The notes under the pieces: generated by a model
The model's input: only the letters and a program-made list of their open reading frames with translations
Databases searched by the model: none
What the model was told of the DNA's origin: nothing
Shown: positions 25,111-32,999 of the stretch, piece after piece
How positions within the stretch are numbered: position 1 is the stretch's first letter
How the letters are laid out: the number at the start of each line of letters is the position of its first letter
Assembly (NCBI RefSeq): GCF_012933385.1
Contig: NZ_JABBPN010000016.1
Span: 37,820-101,819, forward strand
Reading direction: 5' to 3'
From: Paenibacillus lemnae
Lineage (GTDB): Bacteria; Bacillota; Bacilli; Paenibacillales; Paenibacillaceae
DNA length: 64,000 nucleotides
Made by a program: the position numbers and the translations under genes

Positions 25111-27450
25111 TTGAGTAACACAAGGAATAGAAAGAACGCACTTCGGCTTAAATCCACGGTATGTGCTGTGACGGCCATGTTATGTCTGGTACAACCGGCA
25201 TGGGGAGCCGGGCTGGGGGATGATGTAAAGAGCAAGCTGGCTGAAGCGGCCGGGGAACCGCAGGCTGTGGTCGATAAAGGTGAACAGGCTGCACCTGAAG
25301 GTGCAAAAGTATCGGCCAAACAAGCAGAGCAGAATGTCAGAAAGCTGTTTCCAGTTTTGGATCAAGCCAAAATGAATCGGGCTGAGTACCGGGAGTCCAA
25401 CCAGGGCTCAAACCGAAGTGTATGGGATCTTCAATGGTCATACCAAAGAGGAAATTCTGGTACCGGATTTAACGCTACCGTCGATGCGGTGACGGGTGAT
25501 TTGCTCTCTATTCATCTTCCGCGGATCCTTTTCGGGGAGCAGAACAGCGGGGATGCTGAGCTTACCAAGGAGCAGGCGGAGAAATTATCGCTGGAGTGGA
25601 TTACGAAGAACGTCCGCGGCATTGACATAAAGGAATGGACAAATAGTCAGCCTAACATAGAAAATTATCAATCCCTGTTCAGTCCTGTGACTTATCATTT
25701 TTATTTCCAGGGTACTTATGATGGCATTCCGTCTGATGGTGATACGATCCGAATTGCCATGGATCAGCATGGCAATGTAACGATGCTGGACCGCATGCAA
25801 TCTACTGTGAAACCGGATACGACCAAGCCAGGTATTTCCGCTGAGCTCATCCGTAAACAGTATGAGACTCAGTTTACGCCTGAACTTGTGTACATGCCGG
25901 TTTCTTATTCAGGCCGGCAAACCGGACCTTACTTCCTGGCATGGGTGCCGGATGAACGCTCCCAGGCAGCACTGGATGCTGCAACCGGCAAACCTTTTGA
26001 TGCGGCGGGTGTTTCAAGTGGACGGGTGATCATCGATCCCGTTGATATACTCAGCCAGGCCAAACCATTCCAGCCTGCAGCGAAGCCGCTGACAAGCGGG
26101 AAAGAAGCGGCTGGTCTGGTGGAGGCCCACTTTGCCATCCCGAAGAATTATAAACTGGAATCGTCTACCCTTGGAAACCGCTGGAACAGTGAGACGGAAG
26201 TCTGGTCGCTGTACTGGGCATCCAGTGATCAGCGGAGAGGCTTGGGCAGCCAGATTTCTGCGGAAGTCAACGCGGCCACCGGACAGATTTATAATGTTCA
26301 CCAATATACATATCTGGACGTTCAAAGTTCGGATCAAGCGAGTCAGCCGGCTCCGGTGAAGATATCCTCAGAGCAGGCAAAGAAAACGGCGATTGACTTG
26401 GTGAAGAAGCTGGTGCCGGACGCAGCCAGGGATTACAAGCTGACAAATATAAACGAACCGATTCAAGAAGCTCAAGAGAAACGTTTTCACTTCAGCTTCA
26501 ATCGCTACGCAGGTGGTCACAAGATCTGGGGAGAGTCTGTTAACGTCAGTATAGATGGAGAAGGAAAGATAATCGATTTTTATAATTCCTCGAACCTTGA
26601 TCCCAAGGATCTGCCGAAGGACAGCAAGACGACAATTACTGCAGAACAGGCAAAGAAAGCCTATCTGGATGAAATTGAACTGAAACTGAAATTTGCTCAA
26701 TACGGCGGCTACTTCAGCGGCAATGCTAACGAGCCTCTGGGCCTTAAGCTGGTTTATGTACCCGTAAACCATAATAATCAAGAATATTTCAGCCAGATCA
26801 CCCCGCTGGATGCAGTGTCCGGGAAGTGGCGCGAGATTGTAAGCTATGGTGCGGGCTCCGCAGCAGCTGCAGTGGATATTCAGGGTCACACATCATATAA
26901 GGCACTGGATAAGCTCCTGAAATTCAGAGTCATTCAGCCGGATCAGGATGGAAAGGTCTATCCGGATGCGGAGCTGTCAACAGGTGACTGGTTTACTATG
27001 GCTGCCCGGTCCGTATATCCGGATCTTGAACCGGGAGGCAGCTCGTCCGAGCCATATGGAAATCTTCAGCCGGATTCTCCTTATTACCCGGCTGTACAAA
27101 TGCTGGTCAGCCGGAACTGGCTTCCCTACACAGCAGAGCCTTCATTCAGCACGGAGCGCAAGCTTACACGGGATGAATTGGCCCTGCGGCTGATGCAGAT
27201 GCTGAAATACGATAAGCTGTCGCTTTCGTTTAATTCAAATGACAGCATCCCTGGTGCCAGTGATGGGGACGCAGTAAAGAACCGCGGAGCGGTTATTATT
27301 GCCGTGAAGCTGGGTCTGCTTCCTTTAGAGGGCGGCAAATTTATGCCTGAGCGCATCGTCACCAAAGCCGAAGCAGCGGAAGTGCTTGTGCGCTTGGCGG
27401 CTATGGCAGGTAAAAGCGATAACTTTTTGAACGAGAATTATTACTGGTAG
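25111..27450 (+). CDS. Secreted YcdB/PepSY-like protein with C-terminal SLH domains
   Basis: A 779-residue exported protein. The TTG at 25111 sits behind GGGAGAGGGAG and gives a normal signal peptide (residues 1-30, ending at AWGAG); ATG 25069 has no ribosome site. Residues about 60-600 contain repeated units of the YcdB/PepSY type, each with a pattern of a helix with EQAEKLSLEW or EQAKKTAIDLVKK followed by strands and an aromatic-rich end (WDLQW, WSLYW, FHFSF). Residues about 610-775 are S-layer-homology repeats (VYPDAELST, YYPAVQMLVSRNWL, RIVTKAEAAEVLVRLA). It is therefore probably anchored to cell-wall polymer. YcdB-type proteins have no settled function; protease inhibition has been suggested for PepSY modules. 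Confidence 0.82.
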   Translation: MSNTRNRKNALRLKSTVCAVTAMLCLVQPAWGAGLGDDVKSKLAEAAGEPQAVVDKGEQAAPEGAKVSAKQAEQNVRKLFPVLDQAKMNRAEYRESNQGSNRSVWDLQWSYQRGNSGTGFNATVDAVTGDLLSIHLPRILFGEQNSGDAELTKEQAEKLSLEWITKNVRGIDIKEWTNSQPNIENYQSLFSPVTYHFYFQGTYDGIPSDGDTIRIAMDQHGNVTMLDRMQSTVKPDTTKPGISAELIRKQYETQFTPELVYMPVSYSGRQTGPYFLAWVPDERSQAALDAATGKPFDAAGVSSGRVIIDPVDILSQAKPFQPAAKPLTSGKEAAGLVEAHFAIPKNYKLESSTLGNRWNSETEVWSLYWASSDQRRGLGSQISAEVNAATGQIYNVHQYTYLDVQSSDQASQPAPVKISSEQAKKTAIDLVKKLVPDAARDYKLTNINEPIQEAQEKRFHFSFNRYAGGHKIWGESVNVSIDGEGKIIDFYNSSNLDPKDLPKDSKTTITAEQAKKAYLDEIELKLKFAQYGGYFSGNANEPLGLKLVYVPVNHNNQEYFSQITPLDAVSGKWREIVSYGAGSAAAAVDIQGHTSYKALDKLLKFRVIQPDQDGKVYPDAELSTGDWFTMAARSVYPDLEPGGSSSEPYGNLQPDSPYYPAVQMLVSRNWLPYTAEPSFSTERKLTRDELALRLMQMLKYDKLSLSFNSNDSIPGASDGDAVKNRGAVIIAVKLGLLPLEGGKFMPERIVTKAEAAEVLVRLAAMAGKSDNFLNENYYW

Positions 27451-27459
27451 TTTAAACAC

Positions 27460-27506
27460 AAAGAAGTGGCGATTGCAGGAGACTAATCCTGTATTGCCAC
27501 TTTTTG
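27460..27506 (+). terminator. Terminator-like hairpin, GTGGCGA type, copy 2
   Basis: AAGTGGCGATTGCAGGA pairs with TCCTGTATTGCCACTT with wobble pairs, followed by TTTTTG. Closely related in sequence to the hairpin at 18601-18650. Confidence 0.85.
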
Positions 27507-27641
27507 ATTTGTGCAGACGACATGTTCAACGAAGAAGCAGGTAAATCTCTCTTCATTCGCCACAGGAATAAGACTTTTAGATACGAATCAATGTGTTACA
27601 ATATAAGCAGTGCATACGACGAAGAGAAATGGAGGGATACC

Positions 27642-28784
27642 ATGAAAAGAAACCGCACGCTGCTGACAAAGCTGATGCTCGTTGGAACCTTGGCCGTTAC
27701 GGTGGCTGCCGTACCGGAATCCACGGAAGTCAGTGATGTGTATGCGACACCTGATAAAACGGTCGTCAAATCCGTCAGTGCCATCCAGCAAAAGCTGCTG
27801 GGTGCTATGAACAGCAGGGAATCCACTCTTCGGTTTGTATTTCAAGGCCAGACTAAATCGCTCAAATCTCATCTCAAGGACGCGCTGGACCAAGCGATGG
27901 CCAGTGATCCTTACATACACTATACGATTGCCAGCTACAGCTATGATTACCGGGGGACGTCTACATCTGCCGACGTGACAGTTCGTTTGACGTACCGCGA
28001 AACGGCAGAGCAGACCCGTTATGTCGACCGTGAGGTCAAACAGATCCTTGCCGAAATTATCAAGCCTGGCATGAACAATCATGAAAAGATTAAAGTCATC
28101 AACGATTGGGTTGTGCTTAATCTGAAATATGATACTTCTCTTAAGAAATATACAGCTTACGATGGGCTCAGTACCGGCAGTACCGTGTGCCAGGGTTATT
28201 CGCTTTTAACCTATAAGCTGCTGAAAGAGGCCGGGATTCAGAACAAAATTGTGGAAGGCACGGCGTATTCTTCGGTTAATCCCCAAGGACAGCTGCATGC
28301 CTGGAACCTCGTCTTGTTAGATGGTAAATGGTATCACCTGGATACAACCTGGAATGACCCGGTCCCTAACCGGGAAGGCAAGGTATCGTATAATCATTAT
28401 CTGCGAAGCGATGCTCAAATGGCCAAGGATCACTCCTGGACCAAAACCTATCCGACTGCCGGCACCTCCTATCGAGCGACCCTGGGCACTCTGGCTGCGC
28501 AGCAATCATCGAAGGCTGCTGTCTACCGGAAGCTGATGAAGGAACTGGAGTATCACCTGCATGATCCTAAATCCATCGTTCGCTCCTACAACGATCTTAA
28601 ACCTAAGGTGACTGCTGCAAACCGGGAGGGGAAGCATGAATTGGTGTTCCGTTATGACGGAAAAGAAGCCGGTTTAATGGGGCTGCTTCAGGAACTGCAG
28701 CGCAAGGCAGGGGTAGGCGCGATCCGGTATTATCATCAACAATTTGAGGACAGTGATGATCTGAAGGTCACCATATCCTGGTGA
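27642..28784 (+). CDS. Secreted transglutaminase-like protein
   Basis: A 380-residue protein. ATG 27642 follows GGAGGG and gives a signal peptide (about 1-35, ending at VYA). An all-beta/alpha region leads into a transglutaminase-like core with the catalytic triad Cys183 (GSTVCQGYS), His219 (LHAWNLV) and Asp234 (HLDTTWNDP). The C-terminal 100 residues are a basic, mixed region without a recognised fold. Such proteins are usually cell-surface cysteine proteases or cross-linking enzymes in sporeformers. Longer frames to 27504 exist but have no ribosome site. Confidence 0.88.
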   Translation: MKRNRTLLTKLMLVGTLAVTVAAVPESTEVSDVYATPDKTVVKSVSAIQQKLLGAMNSRESTLRFVFQGQTKSLKSHLKDALDQAMASDPYIHYTIASYSYDYRGTSTSADVTVRLTYRETAEQTRYVDREVKQILAEIIKPGMNNHEKIKVINDWVVLNLKYDTSLKKYTAYDGLSTGSTVCQGYSLLTYKLLKEAGIQNKIVEGTAYSSVNPQGQLHAWNLVLLDGKWYHLDTTWNDPVPNREGKVSYNHYLRSDAQMAKDHSWTKTYPTAGTSYRATLGTLAAQQSSKAAVYRKLMKELEYHLHDPKSIVRSYNDLKPKVTAANREGKHELVFRYDGKEAGLMGLLQELQRKAGVGAIRYYHQQFEDSDDLKVTISW

Positions 28785-28821
28785 TCCGGATTATCCCTGT
28801 CAAGTAGACAGATGAAAAAGA

Positions 28822-29236
28822 CTAAGCAGCCAGCGCGTGTCGGTACTCAATCGGCGCGCGCTGTTTGAGTTTTGCCTGAAAGCGCTGGTAGTTGTAAAAG
28901 TAGATGTAATCTTCAACGGCTTGATGGATCTTGAATTACGGACAAATAATAAAAGTGTGTTTTGTCAGAAATATAGGTAATATCCGTCACCATTTTTTGT
29001 CCCGGGGCCGTAGCATGAAACTGACGTTTGAGTCGGTTAGGGTACACCACGGATGGTGAATAATTGGATGATTTTCGTTTCTTTCGGATCACGGACTGTA
29101 TCGACAGTTCTTTCATCAAACGACATACCTTTTTGTGATTGACACGGTAACCTGCTTCCCAGAGAGCTGTTACCATCCGAGGATAGCTAAAATACGGATG
29201 TGCCAAGTGAGTAGCCATCATGTGTTCTTTGAGCTC
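28822..29236 (-). pseudogene. IS3-family transposase OrfB, deleted and frameshifted
   Basis: The visible frame begins at ELKEHMMATHLAHPYFSYPR and continues through VNHKKVCRLMKELSIQ and KMVTDITYIS, all typical of the N-terminal half of IS150-type OrfB with the first catalytic Asp (VTDITYI). After FYYLSVIQDP a stop follows at once, but the other frame resumes with AVEDYIYFYNYQRFQAKLK and ends at a stop at 28822, matching the OrfB C-terminus. About half the protein, including the remaining catalytic residues, is deleted. The junction combines a deletion with a frameshift. Confidence 0.85.
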
Positions 29237-29237
29237 T

Positions 29238-29417
29238 TGAGAATGTCGTACGAGGGCGCCCTTTTAAGGGACCACTGGAGCCTTTTCGCGTATCGAATTC
29301 CTCACCAATTCGATACTTTCTCACCCACGTTTTAAGTTGTGTGCAACTTCGTATTCCCATTTTGTTTGCTATGGCCTGATAACTCGTCGATCCCTCCAGG
29401 TAGCTACCGCTCTCCAA
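29238..29417 (-). pseudogene. IS3-family transposase OrfA fragment
   Basis: A 60-codon remnant with YLEGSTSYQAIANKMGIRS, QLKTWVRKYRIGEEFDTRKG and GPLKGRPRTTF, typical of the helix-turn-helix and following part of IS150-type OrfA. The first part of the protein is absent and the 3' part is fused directly to orfB sequence. Confidence 0.82.
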
Positions 29418-29438
29418 CCTCGCGCGAGCGGCTTAAGT

Positions 29439-29479
29439 CTCGCCCGAACGCTGCAATGTATGTGGTTTTCCACATACAT
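29439..29479. repeat. CTCGCCCG hairpin repeat, copy 1
   Basis: A 41-base element that matches 36 of 41 positions of 62855-62895. It begins CTCGCCCG and contains a perfect 10-bp hairpin, ATGTATGTGG-TTTT-CCACATACAT (29456-29479). It abuts the truncated end of the IS remnant. Confidence 0.65.
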
Positions 29480-29553
29480 CGAGCCACATTCCGCGATCTC
29501 TTTGCTGAAGGAACCGAAATGGTTCGTACCCCCAAGCGCATACAGTAAGCAGC

Positions 29554-29601
29554 AAAAGGGGACCGCCCCACAAAGATCCGAGATCCTTGGAGACAGCCCC
29601 C
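29554..29601 (-). terminator. Probable lysP terminator
   Basis: On the minus strand GGGGGCTGTCTC pairs with GGGCGGTCCCC using several wobble pairs and is followed by TTTT, 28 bases past the lysP stop codon. Confidence 0.55.
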
Positions 29602-29628
29602 TCTGGGTGTCGAAACGAACAAGATAAA

Positions 29629-31077
29629 CTAATTCACAGGTGACTGGAAGTCGCAGTCCTCCAGCTTGACCATTCTGCTCTTCTTGACCAGACGATACCC
29701 AAACCAGATGGCGAAAAATAACGGTACGCTGATATAAGTCGCAAACAGGGTGGACCAGCTGGTATCACCGCTGAAATCGCCTTGGCCGACAATGGCAACC
29801 AGACAGAGCACAAAGGCGAATAGTGGGCCAAACGGGAACCACCGTGCCCGAAATGGCAGGTCATTGAGGTCCCGGCCCTGCGCCACATAAGCCTTGCGGA
29901 AGCGATAGTGGCTGATCGCAATCGCCAGCCAGTTGATAAAACCGCACATGCCGGAGGCATTCAGCAGCCAGATATAGACGACGCCGTCTCCGAAGAACGA
30001 AGCCAGAAAGGCCAGCATACCGACAGATGCGGTGACGATCAGTGCGGCAACGGGAACGCCCCGACTGTTCAAGCGGCTGAGTATTCGCGGCGCCATGCCT
30101 TTTTTCGCCATCGCATAGAGCACCCGGGTGGATGCATACATCCCCGAGTTCCCTGCTGACAGCACGGAACTGAGTATTACGGCGTTCATCACGGAGGCTG
30201 CAAAGGCCAGACCCGCTTTCTCAAAGACGAGCGTGAACGGGCTGACGCTGATGTCATTAACCCCCGACTGCAGCAGGCTCGGATCGGTGTAAGGTATCAG
30301 CAGCCCGATGACAAGGATAGCGAAAATGTAGAAAATCAGGATGCGCCAGAACACCTGACGAATGGCCCGCGGAACGTTCTGGCGGGGATTTTCGCTTTCA
30401 CCGGCAGCGACGCCGATCAGCTCGGTGCCCTGAAAGGAAAACCCTGCAGCCATAAAGACCCCGACAAGCGCGAAAAATCCGCCGTGCATGGCTCCGCCTT
30501 CCAGGTTGAAATTAGTGAATCCGACAGCTTCACCGCCAAGGATGCCGAAGATCATCATGACTCCAATGATCAGGAATATGATGACCGTGGCGACCTTGAT
30601 GATCGCAAACCAATATTCGGATTCGCCGTACCCTTTTGCCGATAAAATGTTCAGCCCGAACATAATGCCCAGGAAGAGCAGGCTCCACAGGAACGAAGGG
30701 CTGTCCGGAAACCAGAACTTGATGATGACGGTGGCAGCGGCCAACTCTGCGGCAATGGTAACCGCCCAGTTGTACCAGAAGTTCCATCCCACGGCGAAGC
30801 CGAAGGCCGGGCTTACATAACGGGTCGCATATGTGCTGAACGAACCGGAATCCGGTAAAAAGGTGGCCAGTTCACCAAGACTCGTCATCAGAAAATACAC
30901 CATCAATCCGACAGCGGCATAAGCCAGAAGGGCTCCACCGGGACCGGCTGAAGCAATAGCGCCGCCGCTGGCAAGAAACAATCCCGTGCCAATGGAACCG
31001 CCAAGGGCGATCATCGTCATATGCCGGGCTTTGAAGCTGGGTTTAAGTGAGGTCGCAGGTGCTTTCTTGCGTCTCAT
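29629..31077 (-). CDS. lysP: Lysine-specific permease (APC superfamily)
   Basis: A 482-residue amino-acid permease with twelve hydrophobic segments. Long stretches agree with E. coli LysP as I remember it: KARHMTMIALGGSIGTGLF at the start, SLGELATFLPDSGSF, GWNFWYNWAVTIAAELAAA, FSFQGTELIGVAAGESENP and LSAGNSGMYASTRVLY. It imports lysine by proton symport across the cytoplasmic membrane. The assignment is supported independently by a lysine riboswitch with a terminator in the 400-base leader, so expression should fall when lysine is abundant. The start codon is ATG behind GAAGGAG. Confidence 0.95.
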   Translation of the reverse strand: MRRKKAPATSLKPSFKARHMTMIALGGSIGTGLFLASGGAIASAGPGGALLAYAAVGLMVYFLMTSLGELATFLPDSGSFSTYATRYVSPAFGFAVGWNFWYNWAVTIAAELAAATVIIKFWFPDSPSFLWSLLFLGIMFGLNILSAKGYGESEYWFAIIKVATVIIFLIIGVMMIFGILGGEAVGFTNFNLEGGAMHGGFFALVGVFMAAGFSFQGTELIGVAAGESENPRQNVPRAIRQVFWRILIFYIFAILVIGLLIPYTDPSLLQSGVNDISVSPFTLVFEKAGLAFAASVMNAVILSSVLSAGNSGMYASTRVLYAMAKKGMAPRILSRLNSRGVPVAALIVTASVGMLAFLASFFGDGVVYIWLLNASGMCGFINWLAIAISHYRFRKAYVAQGRDLNDLPFRARWFPFGPLFAFVLCLVAIVGQGDFSGDTSWSTLFATYISVPLFFAIWFGYRLVKKSRMVKLEDCDFQSPVN

Positions 31078-31127
31078 GGTATTACACTCCTTCTTTCTGT
31101 AAAAAATCCCGTTAAAACAGGGGAGAA

Positions 31128-31165
31128 CAACAAAACAAGGCCGCAGTAATTACTGCAGACCTTGT
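31128..31165 (-). terminator. Riboswitch-controlled terminator in the lysP leader
   Basis: On the minus strand ACAAGG-TCTGCAGTAATTACTGCGG-CCTTGT forms a stem with a tight inner palindrome and is followed by TTTTGTTGTT. It lies between the lysine aptamer and the lysP ribosome site, as expected for transcription attenuation. Confidence 0.8.
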
Positions 31166-31207
31166 CAAAATGCAGCATCAATCCATCCACTAAGATAGCA
31201 CAACACG

Positions 31208-31400
31208 ATCAGGCTCAGTCGCTTGACCGTGACAGTTCCGTCCCTGTTCGGGACCGGCCCCAGCCGGCGGCGCAGGAGTGCGCAGGCCAGCTTCGGCGAA
31301 AATGCCTTTCAAGCATGCTTCTACGGCAACTCCTCACCTCGACATGCCTACTCATCACATTCGCAACCTCTACCTCATCATGGCATGATGAGGCTATCCT
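31208..31400 (-). promoter_or_regulatory. Lysine riboswitch (L-box) aptamer
   Basis: Read on the minus strand the conserved blocks appear in order: GGTAGAGGTTGCG, TGAGTAGGC, GCTTGAAAGGC and CGCCGAAGCTGGCC, then a variable GC-rich arm and ACTGTCACGGTC with GAGCCTGATC closing the structure. These match the L-box core motifs (AGAGGTGCG, AGTA, GAAAGG, CCGAAG, CTGTCA). The gene downstream is lysP. Confidence 0.92.
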
Positions 31401-31427
31401 TTATTCAGTTCCTTAAAGAGAGTCTTA

Positions 31428-31456
31428 GTATAAGGGATGCATTCAGATAGAATCAA
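31428..31456 (-). promoter_or_regulatory. Sigma-A-type promoter of the lysP leader
   Basis: On the minus strand TTGATT (31456-31451) and TATACT (31433-31428) are 17 bases apart, and transcription would start just before the riboswitch. Confidence 0.6.
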
Positions 31457-31478
31457 TGGTTATTTCTAACACTGCGTG

Positions 31479-32609
31479 TTACTCTTTGGTCCGCTTCGCC
31501 ATCTGCTGCCATACGGTGCCGGCAGCTTCTTCACCGGACTCAATTCTCTCCAGCGCCATGCGGGCCTGGAGGCTGACTTCAAATTCCGGATCGGATGAGG
31601 CTTCTTCCAGCGCTGGACGCGCTTCCTCGGTGCCGACTTCATACAGGAAGCGGGCAGCGCGCCAGCGGACGATCTTACTGTTGTCCTTCAGGGATTGCAT
31701 CATGACCGGAGTAGCTGCCGGATCGCCAATGTCTGAGAGGGTGTCGCCCGCAGTCCGGCGCACGGCTGGTGATTCGTCGGACATAGCTTGATACAGCAGC
31801 TCCATGGATTGAGGCGTACGGAGATCTCCAAGATAGACAACAGCCATGCGCCGTATTTGCATTTTGTCATCCTTCAGCGCAGCCTGCAGCAGAGGAATAT
31901 GTCTTTCCTCCGGTTCCAGAACATCAATAGCGGCATAGCGGACACGCCAATCTGGATCCTTCAGGGCAGCTTCCATCTCCTGATCTGTCAGCTGTCGCCG
32001 CTGCTCCACGAATTCTTCCTCGGCAGCACCATGGGCAATGGCTTGAGAGACCACCTTGTCCAAGCGTTTCTGAGGATAAGCAGCCTCCAGCTCCTGCTCT
32101 ACTTCCCGCGCGATATCTTCCAGCTCGCCGTAACGCACACCGTAATCTTTCAGCTTGCGCTCCTTGATCATCGTAGTAGAAGCCACCTGCGTGACCGCCT
32201 CTGTAAACCGTTGGGACAGGCCAATTCGTTCCTCCCGGCTGCCGCTTTTTACCCGGATCTGCATCGGAATGCTGCGGAAAAACTGTACGAATACCTCCGC
32301 TTCACCAAATGCAGCTTCTTCATCCTCTTCGGTCAGGCCTGCACTGAGGCCTTCCTGTCCGAATTTCTCCTGCACCTCTGCCAGAATTGTCTTCCAGTCG
32401 GCATTTCCTTTTCGGTCCAATGCGATAAAGTCCAGGGTATGATAGATGCTTTTCACCCCCGGAATATGAAGCAGCTCGCGGATCCACGAAGGGGCAGAGC
32501 GCTCATTCTCCAATGTATAGGTTTTTCGGATTCCCGATTCCAGGGATTCATCAAGATGAAGCTTCATCGAGTTTGGACTCGGGGTAGGCTCTATAAATGT
32601 AATTTTCAT
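31479..32609 (-). CDS. CvfC/YpgR-like protein: Nfu N-terminal domain plus HEAT repeats
   Basis: A 376-residue cytoplasmic protein. The first 90 residues (ITFIEPTPSPNSMKLHLD, SWIRELLHIPGVKSIYHTLDFIALDRKG) match the N-terminal scaffold domain found in Nfu/NifU-like proteins. The region 95-200 is charged and helical. From about residue 205 on, HEAT-like repeats follow (DPDWRVRYAAIDVL, DDKMQIRRMAVVYLGD, DESPAVRRTAGDTLSDIGD, DNSKIVRWRAARFLYEVG). This combination is that of Staphylococcus conserved virulence factor C and B. subtilis YpgR. No iron-sulfur CxxC motif is present. Biochemical function is unknown. Confidence 0.85.
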   Translation of the reverse strand: MKITFIEPTPSPNSMKLHLDESLESGIRKTYTLENERSAPSWIRELLHIPGVKSIYHTLDFIALDRKGNADWKTILAEVQEKFGQEGLSAGLTEEDEEAAFGEAEVFVQFFRSIPMQIRVKSGSREERIGLSQRFTEAVTQVASTTMIKERKLKDYGVRYGELEDIAREVEQELEAAYPQKRLDKVVSQAIAHGAAEEEFVEQRRQLTDQEMEAALKDPDWRVRYAAIDVLEPEERHIPLLQAALKDDKMQIRRMAVVYLGDLRTPQSMELLYQAMSDESPAVRRTAGDTLSDIGDPAATPVMMQSLKDNSKIVRWRAARFLYEVGTEEARPALEEASSDPEFEVSLQARMALERIESGEEAAGTVWQQMAKRTKE

Positions 32610-32824
32610 ATGTGCTGTACCTCCTTTTCCTTCATCTCTATATTGTACCTCTTTCAGGGCAGGAAAAAACAGCCCCTGCTTTCTTTCAGTCTTTCGAATG
32701 GGGACTTAGATCATTTTTCTAAATTCTCGGATAAAAAGAGGAAGGGATTGTCAAACTGTATACGACAGCAGACATGCTGAGATGAATGGAAGATAAAAGA
32801 GTGCTTTCCAAGGAGGTTTAACCT

Positions 32825-32935
32825 GTGAATGTACAGCAGGAAAAAAAGCTTGCGGCCGTATGCTTTGCAGCAGCAGCGATTATGCTGTACGCCACGGTCA
32901 AGGCGTTTATCCGGTATATGCATTATTTTGGCTAG
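32825..32935 (+). CDS. 36-residue single-helix membrane protein upstream of cydA
   Basis: A GTG-started reading frame with a perfect AAGGAGG site 8 bases upstream. The protein has a short polar start (MNVQQEKK), one hydrophobic helix (about 9-28) and an aromatic, basic end (IRYMHYFG). The stop codon lies 64 bases before cydA. I do not recognise the family. Strong ribosome site, membrane helix and position before cytochrome bd genes make it likely to be a real small protein, possibly an accessory of the oxidase. Confidence 0.6.
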   Translation: MNVQQEKKLAAVCFAAAAIMLYATVKAFIRYMHYFG

Positions 32936-32999
32936 AGCCTAAACGATCCGTTCCTGTTTGCATGGGCGGGTACAGCGATAATCCCTATAAGGAGTGAAC

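Larger units (their letters stand above)
28798..29420 (-). mobile_element. Decayed IS3-family (IS150-like) insertion sequence
   Basis: Remnants of orfA and orfB of an IS3-family element lie in the minus orientation. One terminal-like sequence, TGTCAAGTAGACAG, is at 28798-28811. The opposite end is missing: orfA starts in mid-protein and is replaced by unrelated hairpin sequence near 29420. Internal deletions join orfA directly to the middle of orfB and remove the DDE core. The element cannot move on its own. Confidence 0.85.

Noticed and set aside
29404..29622. 72-codon minus-strand frame between the IS remnant and lysP
   Set aside because: It runs through the hairpin repeat and the probable lysP terminator, has no ribosome site and resembles no protein.
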